This document shows, in pieces, positions 35,165 through 43,746 of a DNA stretch of 64,000 bases (position 1 is the stretch's first letter; each line of letters begins with the position of its first letter). This DNA is from Streptomyces pactum (GTDB lineage: Bacteria > Actinomycetota > Actinomycetes > Streptomycetales > Streptomycetaceae), in assembly GCF_016031615.1 (NCBI RefSeq), contig NZ_JACYXC010000001.1, positions 2,480,001 through 2,544,000 of the forward strand, read 5' to 3'. The notes beneath the pieces were generated by a model. The model saw only the letters and a program-made list of their open reading frames with translations. It was not told where the DNA came from and searched no databases. A program made the translations under genes and the position numbers.

Positions 35165-35896
35165 TCACCCGCAGCCCCCCGCATGACCCTGCTCACCCGC
35201 GCGGGCCGTCAGGAAGTCCGGGCCGCCGCTCTCCGGCTCGGCCGGGCCGGCCGGGGTGCCGCTGCGGGCGCGTACCGCGTCCACGAACGCCGGCAGTCGG
35301 TCCAGGCCCCAGAACTTCTCGTACCCGAGGATGAAGAAGGGCACGCCGAAGACGCCGTCCCGGCTCTGGGTGAGCAGCGCCGGCAGCCCCTCCCGCTCCC
35401 GCAGCGCCGGGTCGTCGGCCGCGGTGGCCATCCGCTCGGCGGGCAGCCCGAGTTCCTCGGCGAGGCGGGCGACGGTCTTGCGGTCGCAGATGTCCTCGCC
35501 CTCCAGCCACCGGGCGCGGTGGACGCGTTCGAGGTACTCCGGTCCCTTGCCGGCCCGGAGCGCCACGAAGTAGGCGTAGTGCGGGACCGACCACTCCGGG
35601 TCCTCGTCCACCGGCCAGGTGACCGACAGTCCGCGCTGCCGGGCCAGCCGCCGTACGTCCTGGAGGAGGTACAGGTGCTTGTCCCGGGACATCGCGACGT
35701 AGCTGAACGAGCCGCCGGCCTCCCGCAGCGCCCGTTCGTCGCTCTCGTCGGGGTCCCACCAGGGGTGCCACTCCACCGCCCGGGCGACGTCCGGATAGCG
35801 GTCCAGCAGGTCCCGGTAGGCGAGCCAGGAGTAGGGACTGCGGAAGTTGAAATAGAAACGTGGCACCTTGGGTGCCCTGGCCCGTCGGCCGGCCAT
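35165..35896 (-). CDS. DsbA-fold protein, 2-hydroxychromene-2-carboxylate isomerase-like
   Basis: 243 residues. VPRFYFNFRSPYSWLAYRDL, with Ser-Pro-Tyr-Ser in place of a CxxC, is the glutathione-site signature of the HCCA isomerase branch of the DsbA fold; GVFGVPFFILGYEKFWGLDR is the cis-Pro region. A disordered C-terminus follows. From memory, isomerases of this fold occur in some cinnamoyl/polyene type II polyketide clusters, where they change double-bond geometry. That role fits here but is inference. The stop-start gap to the ketoreductase gene is 14 bases. Confidence 0.8.
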   Translation of the reverse strand: MAGRRARAPKVPRFYFNFRSPYSWLAYRDLLDRYPDVARAVEWHPWWDPDESDERALREAGGSFSYVAMSRDKHLYLLQDVRRLARQRGLSVTWPVDEDPEWSVPHYAYFVALRAGKGPEYLERVHRARWLEGEDICDRKTVARLAEELGLPAERMATAADDPALREREGLPALLTQSRDGVFGVPFFILGYEKFWGLDRLPAFVDAVRARSGTPAGPAEPESGGPDFLTARAGEQGHAGGCG

Positions 35897-35910
35897 AGCC
35901 GTCTCCCCCC

Positions 35911-36693
35911 TCAGAGAACGATGCCGCCGTCGACCTGGAACACGGCGCCGGTGACATAGTCCGCCCGGACAAGATACGCGACCATGTCCGCGACTTCCTC
36001 CGGACGCCCGAAGCGGCGCAGCGGAATGCTCTTGGCGGCGTCCTTGCGGACTTTTTCGGACAGGTTCGCGGTCATGTCGGTCTCGATGAAGCCAGGGGCG
36101 ACCACGTTGGCGCGGATGCCGTAGCGGCCGACCTCCTTGGCGAGTGATTTGGTGAAGCCGATGATTCCGGCCTTGGACGCGGCGTAGTTGGTCTGGGTGG
36201 CGTTGCCGTACACCCCGGCCACCGAGGAGATGTTGACGATGCAGCCGGACTTGCGCTTCATCATCTCGAAGACCACCGCGCGGCAGACGTGGTAGGTACC
36301 GTCCAGGTTGACGTCCAGCACCCGGTGCCAGTCCTCGTCCGCCATCAGCAGCAGCGGGTTGTCGCGGGTGATGCCCGCGGAGGTGACCACCACGTCCACC
36401 GGGCCGGCTTCCTCCTCGGTGAAGGCGACCAGGTCGCGCACCGAGGAGGCGTCCGAGACATCGGCGCGCCGACCGGTCACCCGGCCGGGGCCGCCGGGGC
36501 CCGCCGCCGCACCGCCCGCCTCCCGGGCCTCCTTCTCCAGCGACCGGGCGGCCTCGGAGTCGGAGGCGTAGGCGAAGACCACGTCGTGGCCGTCCCGGGC
36601 GAGCCGCAGCACGGTGGCCCGGCCGATGCCGCGGGACCCGCCGGTGACCAGGGCGACCCGTCTGCCGTCGTTGCTGCCGGATGTCCCGGACAT
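35911..36693 (-). CDS. 3-oxoacyl-ACP reductase (FabG-like ketoreductase)
   Basis: 260 residues, SDR fold: ALVTGGSRGIGRAT NADPH site, NISSVAGVYGN with the catalytic Ser, and TNYAASKAGIIGF with Tyr-x3-Lys, then APGFIETDMT. A 15-residue Gly/Pro-rich insert (GGAAAGPGGPGRVTG) interrupts the usual region after the second helix. It should reduce beta-keto groups on the ACP-bound chain. Encoded in the same series as the dehydratases and ACP. Confidence 0.92.
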   Translation of the reverse strand: MSGTSGSNDGRRVALVTGGSRGIGRATVLRLARDGHDVVFAYASDSEAARSLEKEAREAGGAAAGPGGPGRVTGRRADVSDASSVRDLVAFTEEEAGPVDVVVTSAGITRDNPLLLMADEDWHRVLDVNLDGTYHVCRAVVFEMMKRKSGCIVNISSVAGVYGNATQTNYAASKAGIIGFTKSLAKEVGRYGIRANVVAPGFIETDMTANLSEKVRKDAAKSIPLRRFGRPEEVADMVAYLVRADYVTGAVFQVDGGIVL

Positions 36694-36707
36694 GCGCGCT
36701 CCCTTCC

Positions 36708-37205
36708 TCAGCCGTTGTCCCGGTCGGGGGCGGCGCCGGTCAGCTCGGAGGCCGGCCGCATCGCCATCACCAGGCGGCCGACCGTCATCACCACCTCGTC
36801 GCCGACCACGCTGTCGCCCTCGAAGATGTACGTCTCGCCGACCACCCGGGAGAGGGTGACGCGGTGTTCCACGACGTCGCCGGGGAGCACCGGGCGGTGG
36901 AACTCGATGTCCGCGACGCCGCCCAGGAGCATCGCCTGGCCGGTGGTGACGTCCGGGTTGGGGATGTCGGAGGCGACCAGCGGCCCGGCCACGTGGCCCC
37001 AGGACTCCACCAGCACCGGCCACGGGTAGTGGTAGTCCTCGGGCGCGGCGTCGTCCGGGACGTGCGCGTACCAGGGCTCGTTGACGGTGACCGCCTTCAG
37101 CCCGCGGGCGCGCTCGCCGGGCACCAGCTCGATGATCCGGTCCACCAGCAGCATGGGGTAGCGGTGCGGCAGCACCTGCTTGAACTCACGGGTACCGAAC
37201 ATCAC
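36708..37205 (-). CDS. FabZ/FabA-like 3-hydroxyacyl-ACP dehydratase subunit
   Basis: 165 residues, single hot-dog domain. VLPHRYPMLLVDRIIEL carries the catalytic His, and WPVLVESWGHVAG the acidic partner. It overlaps the next dehydratase-like gene by four bases (ATGA), which suggests a heteromeric dehydratase. It would generate the trans double bonds of a polyene chain. Confidence 0.88.
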   Translation of the reverse strand: MMFGTREFKQVLPHRYPMLLVDRIIELVPGERARGLKAVTVNEPWYAHVPDDAAPEDYHYPWPVLVESWGHVAGPLVASDIPNPDVTTGQAMLLGGVADIEFHRPVLPGDVVEHRVTLSRVVGETYIFEGDSVVGDEVVMTVGRLVMAMRPASELTGAAPDRDNG

Positions 37206-37609
37206 TGGCCCTTCCGGATCTCGAAGCGGAGCCGGAGCTGGGCCGCCTTGCCGCGCTCGGTGCTCGCGACGGCCTTGCAGCGCCAGGCGCCGGTGTCGGG
37301 GAGCTGCTGCCAGCTCAGTTCGGTGGTGACGGTGTCACCGGGGAAGACGGGGCTGACGAAGCGGGTGGACTCGATGGCCGCCAGCTTCCAGGAGCCGTCC
37401 TGGCCGGGCAGGGTGTCCAGGGCGCTCTGGTGGACGTACTCCACCAGGCAGATGCCCGGGAAGATCGGGAAGCCCGGGTAGTGGCCGGCCAGCACCTTCT
37501 CGGAGGGCTCGACCAGGACGACGGTACGGGCGGGGGTGGTCTCGCTGCCGGGGTCGAGCACCTCGGGGATGCTGTCCACCGGCGTGGCACGGGTGATGGG
37601 CACGGTCAC
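37202..37609 (-). CDS. Second hot-dog dehydratase subunit
   Basis: 135 residues. The sequence VLAGHYPGFPIFPGICLVEY is the central hot-dog helix region of FabZ-type proteins, with a His and a Glu at nearly the usual places. It is shorter than its neighbour. It lies between the ACP and the larger dehydratase gene with four-base overlaps on both sides. Confidence 0.83.
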   Translation of the reverse strand: MTVPITRATPVDSIPEVLDPGSETTPARTVVLVEPSEKVLAGHYPGFPIFPGICLVEYVHQSALDTLPGQDGSWKLAAIESTRFVSPVFPGDTVTTELSWQQLPDTGAWRCKAVASTERGKAAQLRLRFEIRKGQ

Positions 37610-37860
37610 TTCTCCAGCTTCTCGGCGATCAGGTCGTGCGCCGCACGCAGGCAGGTGATCTTCTTCAGCTCTTCCTCACCGAGCTTGATGCCGTACTTCT
37701 TCTCCAGCACGACCATGACCTCCAGGGCCATGAGGGAATCGACGCCGAGGTCCTCGATGAAGTCGGCGTCGTCGGTGAGCTCCTCCTCGTCCACGTCGAG
37801 GACGTCGGCGATCAGGGTGCGCAGGTCGTCGAGGTCGAGGACGGCGGTGGAGTCGGACAT
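37606..37860 (-). CDS. Acyl carrier protein 1
   Basis: 84 residues, acidic four-helix ACP. DLGVDSLMALE contains the Ser (42) that takes phosphopantetheine. The stop overlaps the start of the dehydratase gene. This is the carrier most likely used by the KR/DH set encoded next to it. Confidence 0.94.
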   Translation of the reverse strand: MSDSTAVLDLDDLRTLIADVLDVDEEELTDDADFIEDLGVDSLMALEVMVVLEKKYGIKLGEEELKKITCLRAAHDLIAEKLEK

Positions 37861-38107
37861 GGGTTCTCCTTCTGGTGCGGTGTCACAGGTGGCCCGCGGT
37901 CCACGCGCGGGTGGCCGGGGGCCGGCGGGGGTGCCGGGTCCGGGCGCCGGCGGGGGTGCCCGGAGGCGGTCCCGGTGCCGGGGCGGTCCCTGGGTCCCCG
38001 GTTCCCGGTCGGGTCCGGTCGGTCCCTGGTCCCGGTCCCGACCGGGAGCGGTACGGGAACGGGGGTGCGGGTCCGGGGTGGTGCCGGGTCCGGGGGCGGC
38101 CGGCGGG

Positions 38108-39055
38108 TCAGTCGGTCGCGGCCGCGACCGCGGCCTCCAGGGCGGCCTGCCCGTCCACCGGGACGGTCTCGGCCTCCTTGGCGATCCGGCGGATCATGCC
38201 GCACAGCTGGCGGCCGGGGCCCAGCTCCACGAAGCGGGTGCAGCCCAGTTCGCCGGCGAGGGTGCGCACGCTCTCCTCCCAGCGCACCGGGCTGGTGAGC
38301 TGGCGCAGCTCCAGGGCGGGCCAGACGTCGCCGGTGGTGTACGGGCGGGCGTCCACGTTCGCCACCACGGGGGTGTGCTCCGCGCTGAACTCCACCGACT
38401 TCAGGGCGCTTTCCAGCTGGTCGGCGGCGGGGGCCATGAGCGGGCTGTGGAAGGCGCCGCCCACCGGGATGCGGATGACCTTGCCGCCGGCCTCGGGGGC
38501 GAGTTCGGCGAGCGCCTCCACGCCCTCGGGGGTGCCGGAGACCACCACCGCGCCGGGGGCGTTGATGTTGGCCAGCCAGACGTCCCGCCCCTCGCCGCGG
38601 ACCCGCTCGGCGAGTTCGCCGGCAGTGGGGGCGTCCATCCGGACCACCGCGGCCATGGTGCCCGGGGCGCCCTCGGCGGCCTCCCGCATCGCCCGGCCGC
38701 GGGCGGCGACCAGCCGGGCGGCGTCGGCCAGCGTGACCGCGCCGGCGGCGTAGAGCGCGGTGTACTCGCCCAGGCTGTGCCCGGCGCAGGCGGTGACCTC
38801 GGTGAAGAGCTTGGCCTCCCTCGCCTCGTGGTAGGCGATCACCTCGGTGGTGAAGACCGCGATCTGCGCCAGGTCGGTGCGCCTGAGCGTCTCGTCGTCG
38901 GCGGTCAGCAGCAGTTCCTGGAGGTCGGTGCCGGTGTACTCGGAGATCTCCGCGACCAGTGACCAGGACGCGGTCTCCCGCCACGTCTCCCCCATGCCGT
39001 GCTTCTGGGAGCCCTGTCCCGGAAACACCAGCGCCGTACGGCCGTCCGTCGTCAT
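38108..39055 (-). CDS. Malonyl-CoA:ACP transacylase (FabD-like)
   Basis: 315 residues from ATG 39055 (CGAGGAGA upstream). LVFPGQGSQKHGMGE at the N-terminus, nucleophile GHSLGEY (Ser94), and GGAFHSPLM with the catalytic His. It loads malonyl units onto the cluster ACPs. A 247-bp gap, GC-rich and without a gene, separates it from the ACP gene. Confidence 0.93.
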   Translation of the reverse strand: MTTDGRTALVFPGQGSQKHGMGETWRETASWSLVAEISEYTGTDLQELLLTADDETLRRTDLAQIAVFTTEVIAYHEAREAKLFTEVTACAGHSLGEYTALYAAGAVTLADAARLVAARGRAMREAAEGAPGTMAAVVRMDAPTAGELAERVRGEGRDVWLANINAPGAVVVSGTPEGVEALAELAPEAGGKVIRIPVGGAFHSPLMAPAADQLESALKSVEFSAEHTPVVANVDARPYTTGDVWPALELRQLTSPVRWEESVRTLAGELGCTRFVELGPGRQLCGMIRRIAKEAETVPVDGQAALEAAVAAATD

Positions 39056-39101
39056 CTCACTGTCTCCTCGCGCAACTGTCATGGCTGGGGCCCTCCCACC
39101 G

Positions 39102-40226
39102 TCACCGGGTCCGCAGCAGGGCGGCGCCGACGACGCCGTCCCGGTCCACGGAGGTGATCAGGGCGGGACTGCCGGGTTCCGCGTCGCCACGCTCGGCGAG
39201 CGCGAGCACCGCGGTGATCTGGAAGGCCGCCGAGGCGGCGCAGGTGTCGCCGATGGACTCGGCCGGGGCCGGCCGCACCGGCGTGTGGTCGCCCAGCAGG
39301 GCGTCCAGGGCGGCGCGTTCGGCCTCCCCCTCGGCGCCCGGGGCGTGCGAGGCGGCGACCGCCCACAGCTGGTCGGGGGTGGTGCCGGTGGTCTCCAGCA
39401 GCCGCTGGAGGACCTCGGTGAGGACCGGGCCGGCGTCGTCCGGGTCCGCCGCGAAGCCGAACTCCAGCCCCGCCACCTCGGCCAGGCCGCCGCGTCCGTG
39501 CGCCGCCGCGGTGGCGGCCGGTTCCATCAGCCAGAACGCGGCGCCCTCGCCGAGCACCGCGGGCGGTCGGCCGGCCGGGCGGGAGTGCCAGTCCAGCCAG
39601 GCGCGGGCGGAGGAGAACTCCTCCACGGCGCCGCACAGCACGGTGTCGGCGCGGCCGGCGCGGTGCAGCCGCAGCGCGTACCGCAGGGCGAGCAGGCCGG
39701 CGGCCCGGCCGCCGGCGACGGTGGCGTTGGGTCCCTTGAGGCGGTGCCAGATGGCGGAGGCGCCGGTGGCGCAGTTCATCACCGAGTTGGGCACCCGGGC
39801 GGGGTCCACGAAGAACGGGCGGCTGCTGGTGAGCGATTCGCGGGTGAGGTCCATGCTGCTCTGGGCGCTGCCGGTGCTGGTGCCCAGCGCCAGGCCGGCG
39901 TCCTCGCCGACACCCGGCAGCCGGCCGCCGGTGCCGTCTGCCGCGCCGTCGTCGTCGGTGAGCAGCTGCCGCAGCGCGGTGACCGCCAGCCCGGTGGCCC
40001 GGTCCATGGAACGGGTGCCCTTGCGGCCCAGCACCTCCTTGATGCGGAAGTCCGGGACCAGGCAGGCGGTGGGCTGCGGCACGGTCCACTCGGCGGGGTC
40101 CACCGGCTGCTCGGTGCGGCGGCCGGCGGCCAGTCCGTCGGCGAAGTCGGCACCGTGCCGGCCCCAGGGTGAGACGGCGGCCCAGGCGGAGATGAGGGGG
40201 CCGCCGGTGCGGGTGTCGAAGGCCAT
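39102..40226 (-). CDS. Ketosynthase-like protein without active-site Cys (chain-length-factor type), no. 3
   Basis: 374 residues with thiolase-fold features (GRADTVLCGAVEEFSSARAW, LGEGAAFWLME). Aligning LKGPNATVAGGRAAGLLAL with the usual nucleophile loop puts Arg where Cys is expected. The HGTGT His is replaced by ASHAPGAEGE, and the second His region by ESIGDTCAASAAFQI. It is therefore not an active ketosynthase and fits a structural/chain-length partner, though classical factors have Gln there. It is the last of the three such partners in reading order. Confidence 0.82.
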   Translation of the reverse strand: MAFDTRTGGPLISAWAAVSPWGRHGADFADGLAAGRRTEQPVDPAEWTVPQPTACLVPDFRIKEVLGRKGTRSMDRATGLAVTALRQLLTDDDGAADGTGGRLPGVGEDAGLALGTSTGSAQSSMDLTRESLTSSRPFFVDPARVPNSVMNCATGASAIWHRLKGPNATVAGGRAAGLLALRYALRLHRAGRADTVLCGAVEEFSSARAWLDWHSRPAGRPPAVLGEGAAFWLMEPAATAAAHGRGGLAEVAGLEFGFAADPDDAGPVLTEVLQRLLETTGTTPDQLWAVAASHAPGAEGEAERAALDALLGDHTPVRPAPAESIGDTCAASAAFQITAVLALAERGDAEPGSPALITSVDRDGVVGAALLRTR

Positions 40227-40389
40227 GGTGCGGTGTGCTCCTTCGCGGGTGACACGGGGGAGGGGGGTGACGGTCCGGGGGGGGGGCGGCGGGGGTGGGT
40301 GGGACCGGCGGGCGCGGTCGGGGTCCGGGCGGAGGCCGGGGCGGCGGCGGGGCCGGCGGGGTCCGCGGCGGTCGGCGGGACGGGCGGGG

Positions 40390-40794
40390 TCACATGAACC
40401 ACACCTGGGTGTACGACGGCCAGCTCGCCGCCAGTTCGCCGCCGCCGACGACCCGTACGCCGGGCAGCAGCCGCTCCCGGGCGGTGCGGCCCAGCGACGC
40501 CAGGCCGTCCTCCTCGACCAGGACGGTCATCCCGTCGGCGAGCATCCGGGTCAGCGCGGCGCGCGGGTCGGGCAGGGTGTCCAGGGTGCGCGAGCCGATC
40601 CGCACCGAGGGCTCGAAGCCGGTGCGCACCGCGTAGCCAACGGCGGTGCCGCGCAGCGCCAGGTCGCACGCACCGCTCTGCCGGTGCAGGTCCTGGACGA
40701 AGTTGAGCCCGTCGGCGTACTGCGACTCCACCGCGCCGCGGTAGGCGCGCTCCATCACCACCAGCCAGCGCTCGTCCGGCGTCGGCGCGGTCAT
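40390..40794 (-). CDS. DsrE-like protein A of a three-gene sulfur-relay-type set
   Basis: 134 residues. A Rossmann-like pattern: VVMERAYRGAVESQYADGLN, then LADGMTVLVEEDGLASLGRT and LLPGVRVVGGGELAASW, resembling DsrE/TusC-family proteins in which a strand, an acidic loop and a helix follow each other. The Cys in QSGACDLAL is its only Cys. It starts one base beyond the stop of protein B's gene. Family membership is from pattern recognition; function in the cluster is unknown. Confidence 0.6.
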   Translation of the reverse strand: MTAPTPDERWLVVMERAYRGAVESQYADGLNFVQDLHRQSGACDLALRGTAVGYAVRTGFEPSVRIGSRTLDTLPDPRAALTRMLADGMTVLVEEDGLASLGRTARERLLPGVRVVGGGELAASWPSYTQVWFM

Positions 40795-40795
40795 C

Positions 40796-41197
40796 TCAGC
40801 ACACCCCCAGCGACAGGGTCTTGTCCGCCGCGCGCACGTGGTCGACGAAGCGGAACGGGGACTTCCGGCGGACCTGGGGGATCTGGTCGGCCACCCCCCG
40901 GTCGTCGGAGCAGGCGCGGCAGACGTACCAGTGGAGCCGTCCGGGGTGGTCGGCCAGCAGCCCGGCGGCCAGGGCGGCGGTGGAGGGGTAATCGCGCTCC
41001 CAGTCGGTGATGTTCCGCGGCTTGCTGTCGCCGTGCCCGGCCCAGGTCAGCCCGGTGGCGTCGCCGCAGGTCCAGATCTGCAGCGACGCGCCGCGCTCCA
41101 GCACCGCGGTGGCCAGCCGGAGCGCGGACATCACGTGCTCGTTCCGGTGCGGCGCGGCGAAGACCATCAGCAGCAGGTCGGTGCGGGGGACGGCCAT
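40796..41197 (-). CDS. DsrE-like protein B of a three-gene sulfur-relay-type set
   Basis: 133 residues. LLLMVFAAPHRNEHVMSALR, LATAVLERGASLQIWTCGDA and LHWYVCRACSDDRGV follow the DsrE fold order. It has Cys in WTCGD and VCRACS, and ends in Cys (SLGVC), recalling the terminal persulfide-carrying Cys of Tus/Dsr relay proteins. Its ATG overlaps the TGA of protein C's gene (TGATG). It may carry sulfur or simply use the fold for another purpose. Confidence 0.68.
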   Translation of the reverse strand: MAVPRTDLLLMVFAAPHRNEHVMSALRLATAVLERGASLQIWTCGDATGLTWAGHGDSKPRNITDWERDYPSTAALAAGLLADHPGRLHWYVCRACSDDRGVADQIPQVRRKSPFRFVDHVRAADKTLSLGVC

Positions 41198-41568
41198 CAG
41201 TGCCACACCGCCCGCACCGAGGGTTCCAGCAGCCGGGCGGCGACCCGGTCCATGTCCACCGGCCGCACGGCCGGGTCCAGGTCCGCGGTGGCCAGGGCGC
41301 GCTGGGCGACCGAGAAGGCGTCCACCCACAGTTCGGCGCCGAGCGCGCGGAGCCGGCCCAGCTCGGGGCAGGCACCGGACACCGCGGCGAGCACGCCGTT
41401 CTCGATCAGCAGCAGCACCACCGGGTGCCCGTCGGAGGCGAGCCGGCGGGCGTCGCCGAGGAAGCGGGTGAAGGCGGCACCGGTCTCCGGTCCGCCGCTC
41501 TCGATCAGCAGGTGCGCGGCCGGCCCGGGGGCGCCCCCGGCGGCCGGTCCCGGGGTGTGCTCAGCCAC
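41197..41568 (-). CDS. DsrE-like protein C of a three-gene sulfur-relay-type set
   Basis: 123 residues from GTG 41568, overlapping the upstream hydrolase gene by eight bases. LLIESGGPETGAAFTRFLGD, LASDGHPVVLLLIENGVLAA, SGACPELGRLRALGAELWVD and FSVAQRAL match DsrE/TusD-type proteins closely (GH-x-V...NGV-x-A, then V...RAL). The Cys in GACPEL is near the place of the TusD/DsrE active Cys. The coupling to B and A suggests a hetero-oligomer like TusBCD. Confidence 0.72.
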   Translation of the reverse strand: MAEHTPGPAAGGAPGPAAHLLIESGGPETGAAFTRFLGDARRLASDGHPVVLLLIENGVLAAVSGACPELGRLRALGAELWVDAFSVAQRALATADLDPAVRPVDMDRVAARLLEPSVRAVWH

Positions 41569-42883
41569 CGGTCACCGCCCGCGCCGGACGGCCGGACCCG
41601 CTCCGGCCCGCCTTCCGCGTCCCGGGCCCGCCGGACGCGCGGGTCGCGCCGGGCTCCCCGGGCACGCCGGACCCACCGGACGCACCCGACTTCCGGCCGG
41701 CACCGGGACCGCCCGCCGCCCCGGACGCACCGGAAGCACCGGAAACTCCGGAAGCCCCCTCCGCACCGGCAGCCCCGGAAGGCACAGGGGGCTCCCCCGT
41801 CGCCCCGGACACACCGGGCGCACCGGGCGCACCGGCAGCCCCGGCGTCCCCGGACGCCCCGGCCCCGCCCGACGCCGCGGCGGCGCGCGGCCCGTCGGCG
41901 AACGCCCCGGCGAGGAAGTCCAGCACCCGTCGCCGGTACTCCTCCCGGACGATCCGCAGCCCGTTCATGTGCAGCGCGCCGGAGGCCACCCAGTACTCCG
42001 CCCCGGGGTACTGCCGGGCCACCCGCTCCACCTGCTCGGGCGGCACGATGGTGTCCTCGGAGCTGCCGATGAACATCAGCCGGGTGGGCACCGAGGACAG
42101 GTCCGGCGGCCAGTCGCGCATCGCCAGCTTGGCCATGCACATGATCTGGAAGACCTGCTGGTAGACGGCGAAGGAGAACGAGCCGCGCAGCTCCTCGGGC
42201 AGCTGGCCGCGCCGCAGGCCCGCGAAGTGGCCGAGGCCGCCGCGCACGTCGTACGCCGGTCCGCTGTCGCAGATCACCGCGGCCACCGGGACCTCGGAGC
42301 GGGCCGGGACCCACAGCGAGGGCCAGGTGGACAGCGAGAAGCCGAGCAGCGCGATCTCCCCGCCGCCCAGCTCGGGGTCGGCGGCCACCGTCCGCACCAC
42401 GTCCAGCAGGTCGCTGGTGAAGCGCTCGGCCATGTCGCCCCGGGCCCGGTCGTGGCCGCTCTCGCCGTGGTTGCGCATGTCGTAGGCGAGGACGTGGTAA
42501 CCGGCCCGGTGGAACATCTCGATGTGGCCCAGCGCCATGGACTTGGTGCGGCCCATGCCGTGACAGGCGATCACCGTGTGCGGGCCCCTGCCCGGCACCA
42601 CCCAGCCGCGCAGCGGCAGCCCGTCCCGGCTGGTGGTGACGGTGATCTCGCGCATCGGCAGCTTCTTCGCCGCCGGGGTCCGCGGCCGGCCCGGCGGCAG
42701 CGGCGGGTGGAACAGCCCGTCCGCGTGCCGCAGCCCCTGCCGCGCCGCGAGCAGCGGCATGACCGGGCGCAGCAGGGCGCCGGCCAGCCGGCGCAGGCCG
42801 TCGCCGGGCGCGGCCGGGGACGTGGCGGCGCGGCCCGGCTCCGGTGCCCCGGAGCCGGTGCCCCCCGTGGGTGAACCGGTCAT
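41561..42883 (-). CDS. Alpha/beta hydrolase, paralog 3, with collagen-like tail
   Basis: 440 residues. The hydrolase domain (about 30-315) has ACHGMGRTKSMALGHIEMFH, YDMRNHGESGHD, elbow LGFSLSTW, DSGPAYDV, acid in SSEDTIVPPEQ and a His in GALHMNGL. It matches paralogs 1 and 2. The last ~115 residues are Gly-x-x repeats (GASGDAGAAGAPGAPGVSG style), a flexible collagen-like extension. It is encoded just before the DsrE set and overlaps it. Confidence 0.83.
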   Translation of the reverse strand: MTGSPTGGTGSGAPEPGRAATSPAAPGDGLRRLAGALLRPVMPLLAARQGLRHADGLFHPPLPPGRPRTPAAKKLPMREITVTTSRDGLPLRGWVVPGRGPHTVIACHGMGRTKSMALGHIEMFHRAGYHVLAYDMRNHGESGHDRARGDMAERFTSDLLDVVRTVAADPELGGGEIALLGFSLSTWPSLWVPARSEVPVAAVICDSGPAYDVRGGLGHFAGLRRGQLPEELRGSFSFAVYQQVFQIMCMAKLAMRDWPPDLSSVPTRLMFIGSSEDTIVPPEQVERVARQYPGAEYWVASGALHMNGLRIVREEYRRRVLDFLAGAFADGPRAAAASGGAGASGDAGAAGAPGAPGVSGATGEPPVPSGAAGAEGASGVSGASGASGAAGGPGAGRKSGASGGSGVPGEPGATRASGGPGTRKAGRSGSGRPARAVTGG

Positions 42884-42933
42884 GCTGGTGCTCGTCTTTC
42901 CTCGCTCGTCGGCCGGCCCGTCGGCCCGCCAGG

Positions 42934-43746
42934 TCAGGCCGTCAACATCTCTCCGCCGTCCACCCCGATCACGTTGCCGGTGATCCAGGAGGACTCGGTG
43001 CGGGAGAGCAGGACGACCGCCTCGGCGACGTCCTCGGGGCGGGTCAGCCGCTGGTGCGGGTTGACCCGGGTGGCGTACTCGATCATCCGGTCGCTGCCGG
43101 GAATGCGCTCCAGGGACGGGGTGACGGTGAGCCCGGCGCGCAGCGCGTTGACCGCGATGCCGGACGGGGCCAGCTCCAGCGCCAGCTGCCGGACGTGGGA
43201 CTCCAGGGCGCACTTGGCGGCGGAGACCGCGCCGTAGGAGGCGGTCACCTTGGTGTCGCCGGAGCTGGTCATCGCGTAGATCTTGGCGCCGCGCCCGAGG
43301 AGTCCGGCGGCCACCAGGTCCTGCGTCCAGTAGACGAGGGAGTGCGCCATCACGTCCAGCGTCATGGCCATCTGCCGGGGCGCGATGCCCGGCCGGCCGT
43401 CGGCGGGCAGGAAGGGCACCAGGGTGCCGAAGGCGAGCGAGTGCAGCAGGATGCGGACGCCCTTGCCGCCGGTGAGTTCGGCGATCCGGGGCACCAGCTC
43501 CTCGCGGCTGCGCGCGGCGGCGGCGTTGAGGTTGAAGAAGTGGGCCTGGACGCCGCCGGAGCGCAGCTCCTCCTCGGCGACGGCGGCCTTCTCCTGTCCC
43601 TCGGCGGTGTCGAAGTGCACCCCGACGATGTTGCCGCCGGCGCGGGCGAGCTCTCGGGCGGTGGCGAGCCCCATACCGCTGGAGACGCCCAGGATGAGGC
43701 TCCAGGAGCCTTCGAGGGAGGTGGTCATCGGCTGATCGCTCCTCAT
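42934..43746 (-). CDS. FabI/FabL-like enoyl-ACP reductase
   Basis: 270 residues from ATG 43746 (ATGA overlap with the upstream gene); ATG 43728 with AGGAG upstream is an equally good start. LILGVSSGMGLATAREL binds the cofactor. SYGAVSAAKCALESH has Tyr-x6-Lys, the enoyl-reductase spacing, rather than the Tyr-x3-Lys of ketoreductases. A reductase of this type would saturate some double bonds or make a partly reduced chain. Confidence 0.84.
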   Translation of the reverse strand: MRSDQPMTTSLEGSWSLILGVSSGMGLATARELARAGGNIVGVHFDTAEGQEKAAVAEEELRSGGVQAHFFNLNAAAARSREELVPRIAELTGGKGVRILLHSLAFGTLVPFLPADGRPGIAPRQMAMTLDVMAHSLVYWTQDLVAAGLLGRGAKIYAMTSSGDTKVTASYGAVSAAKCALESHVRQLALELAPSGIAVNALRAGLTVTPSLERIPGSDRMIEYATRVNPHQRLTRPEDVAEAVVLLSRTESSWITGNVIGVDGGEMLTA

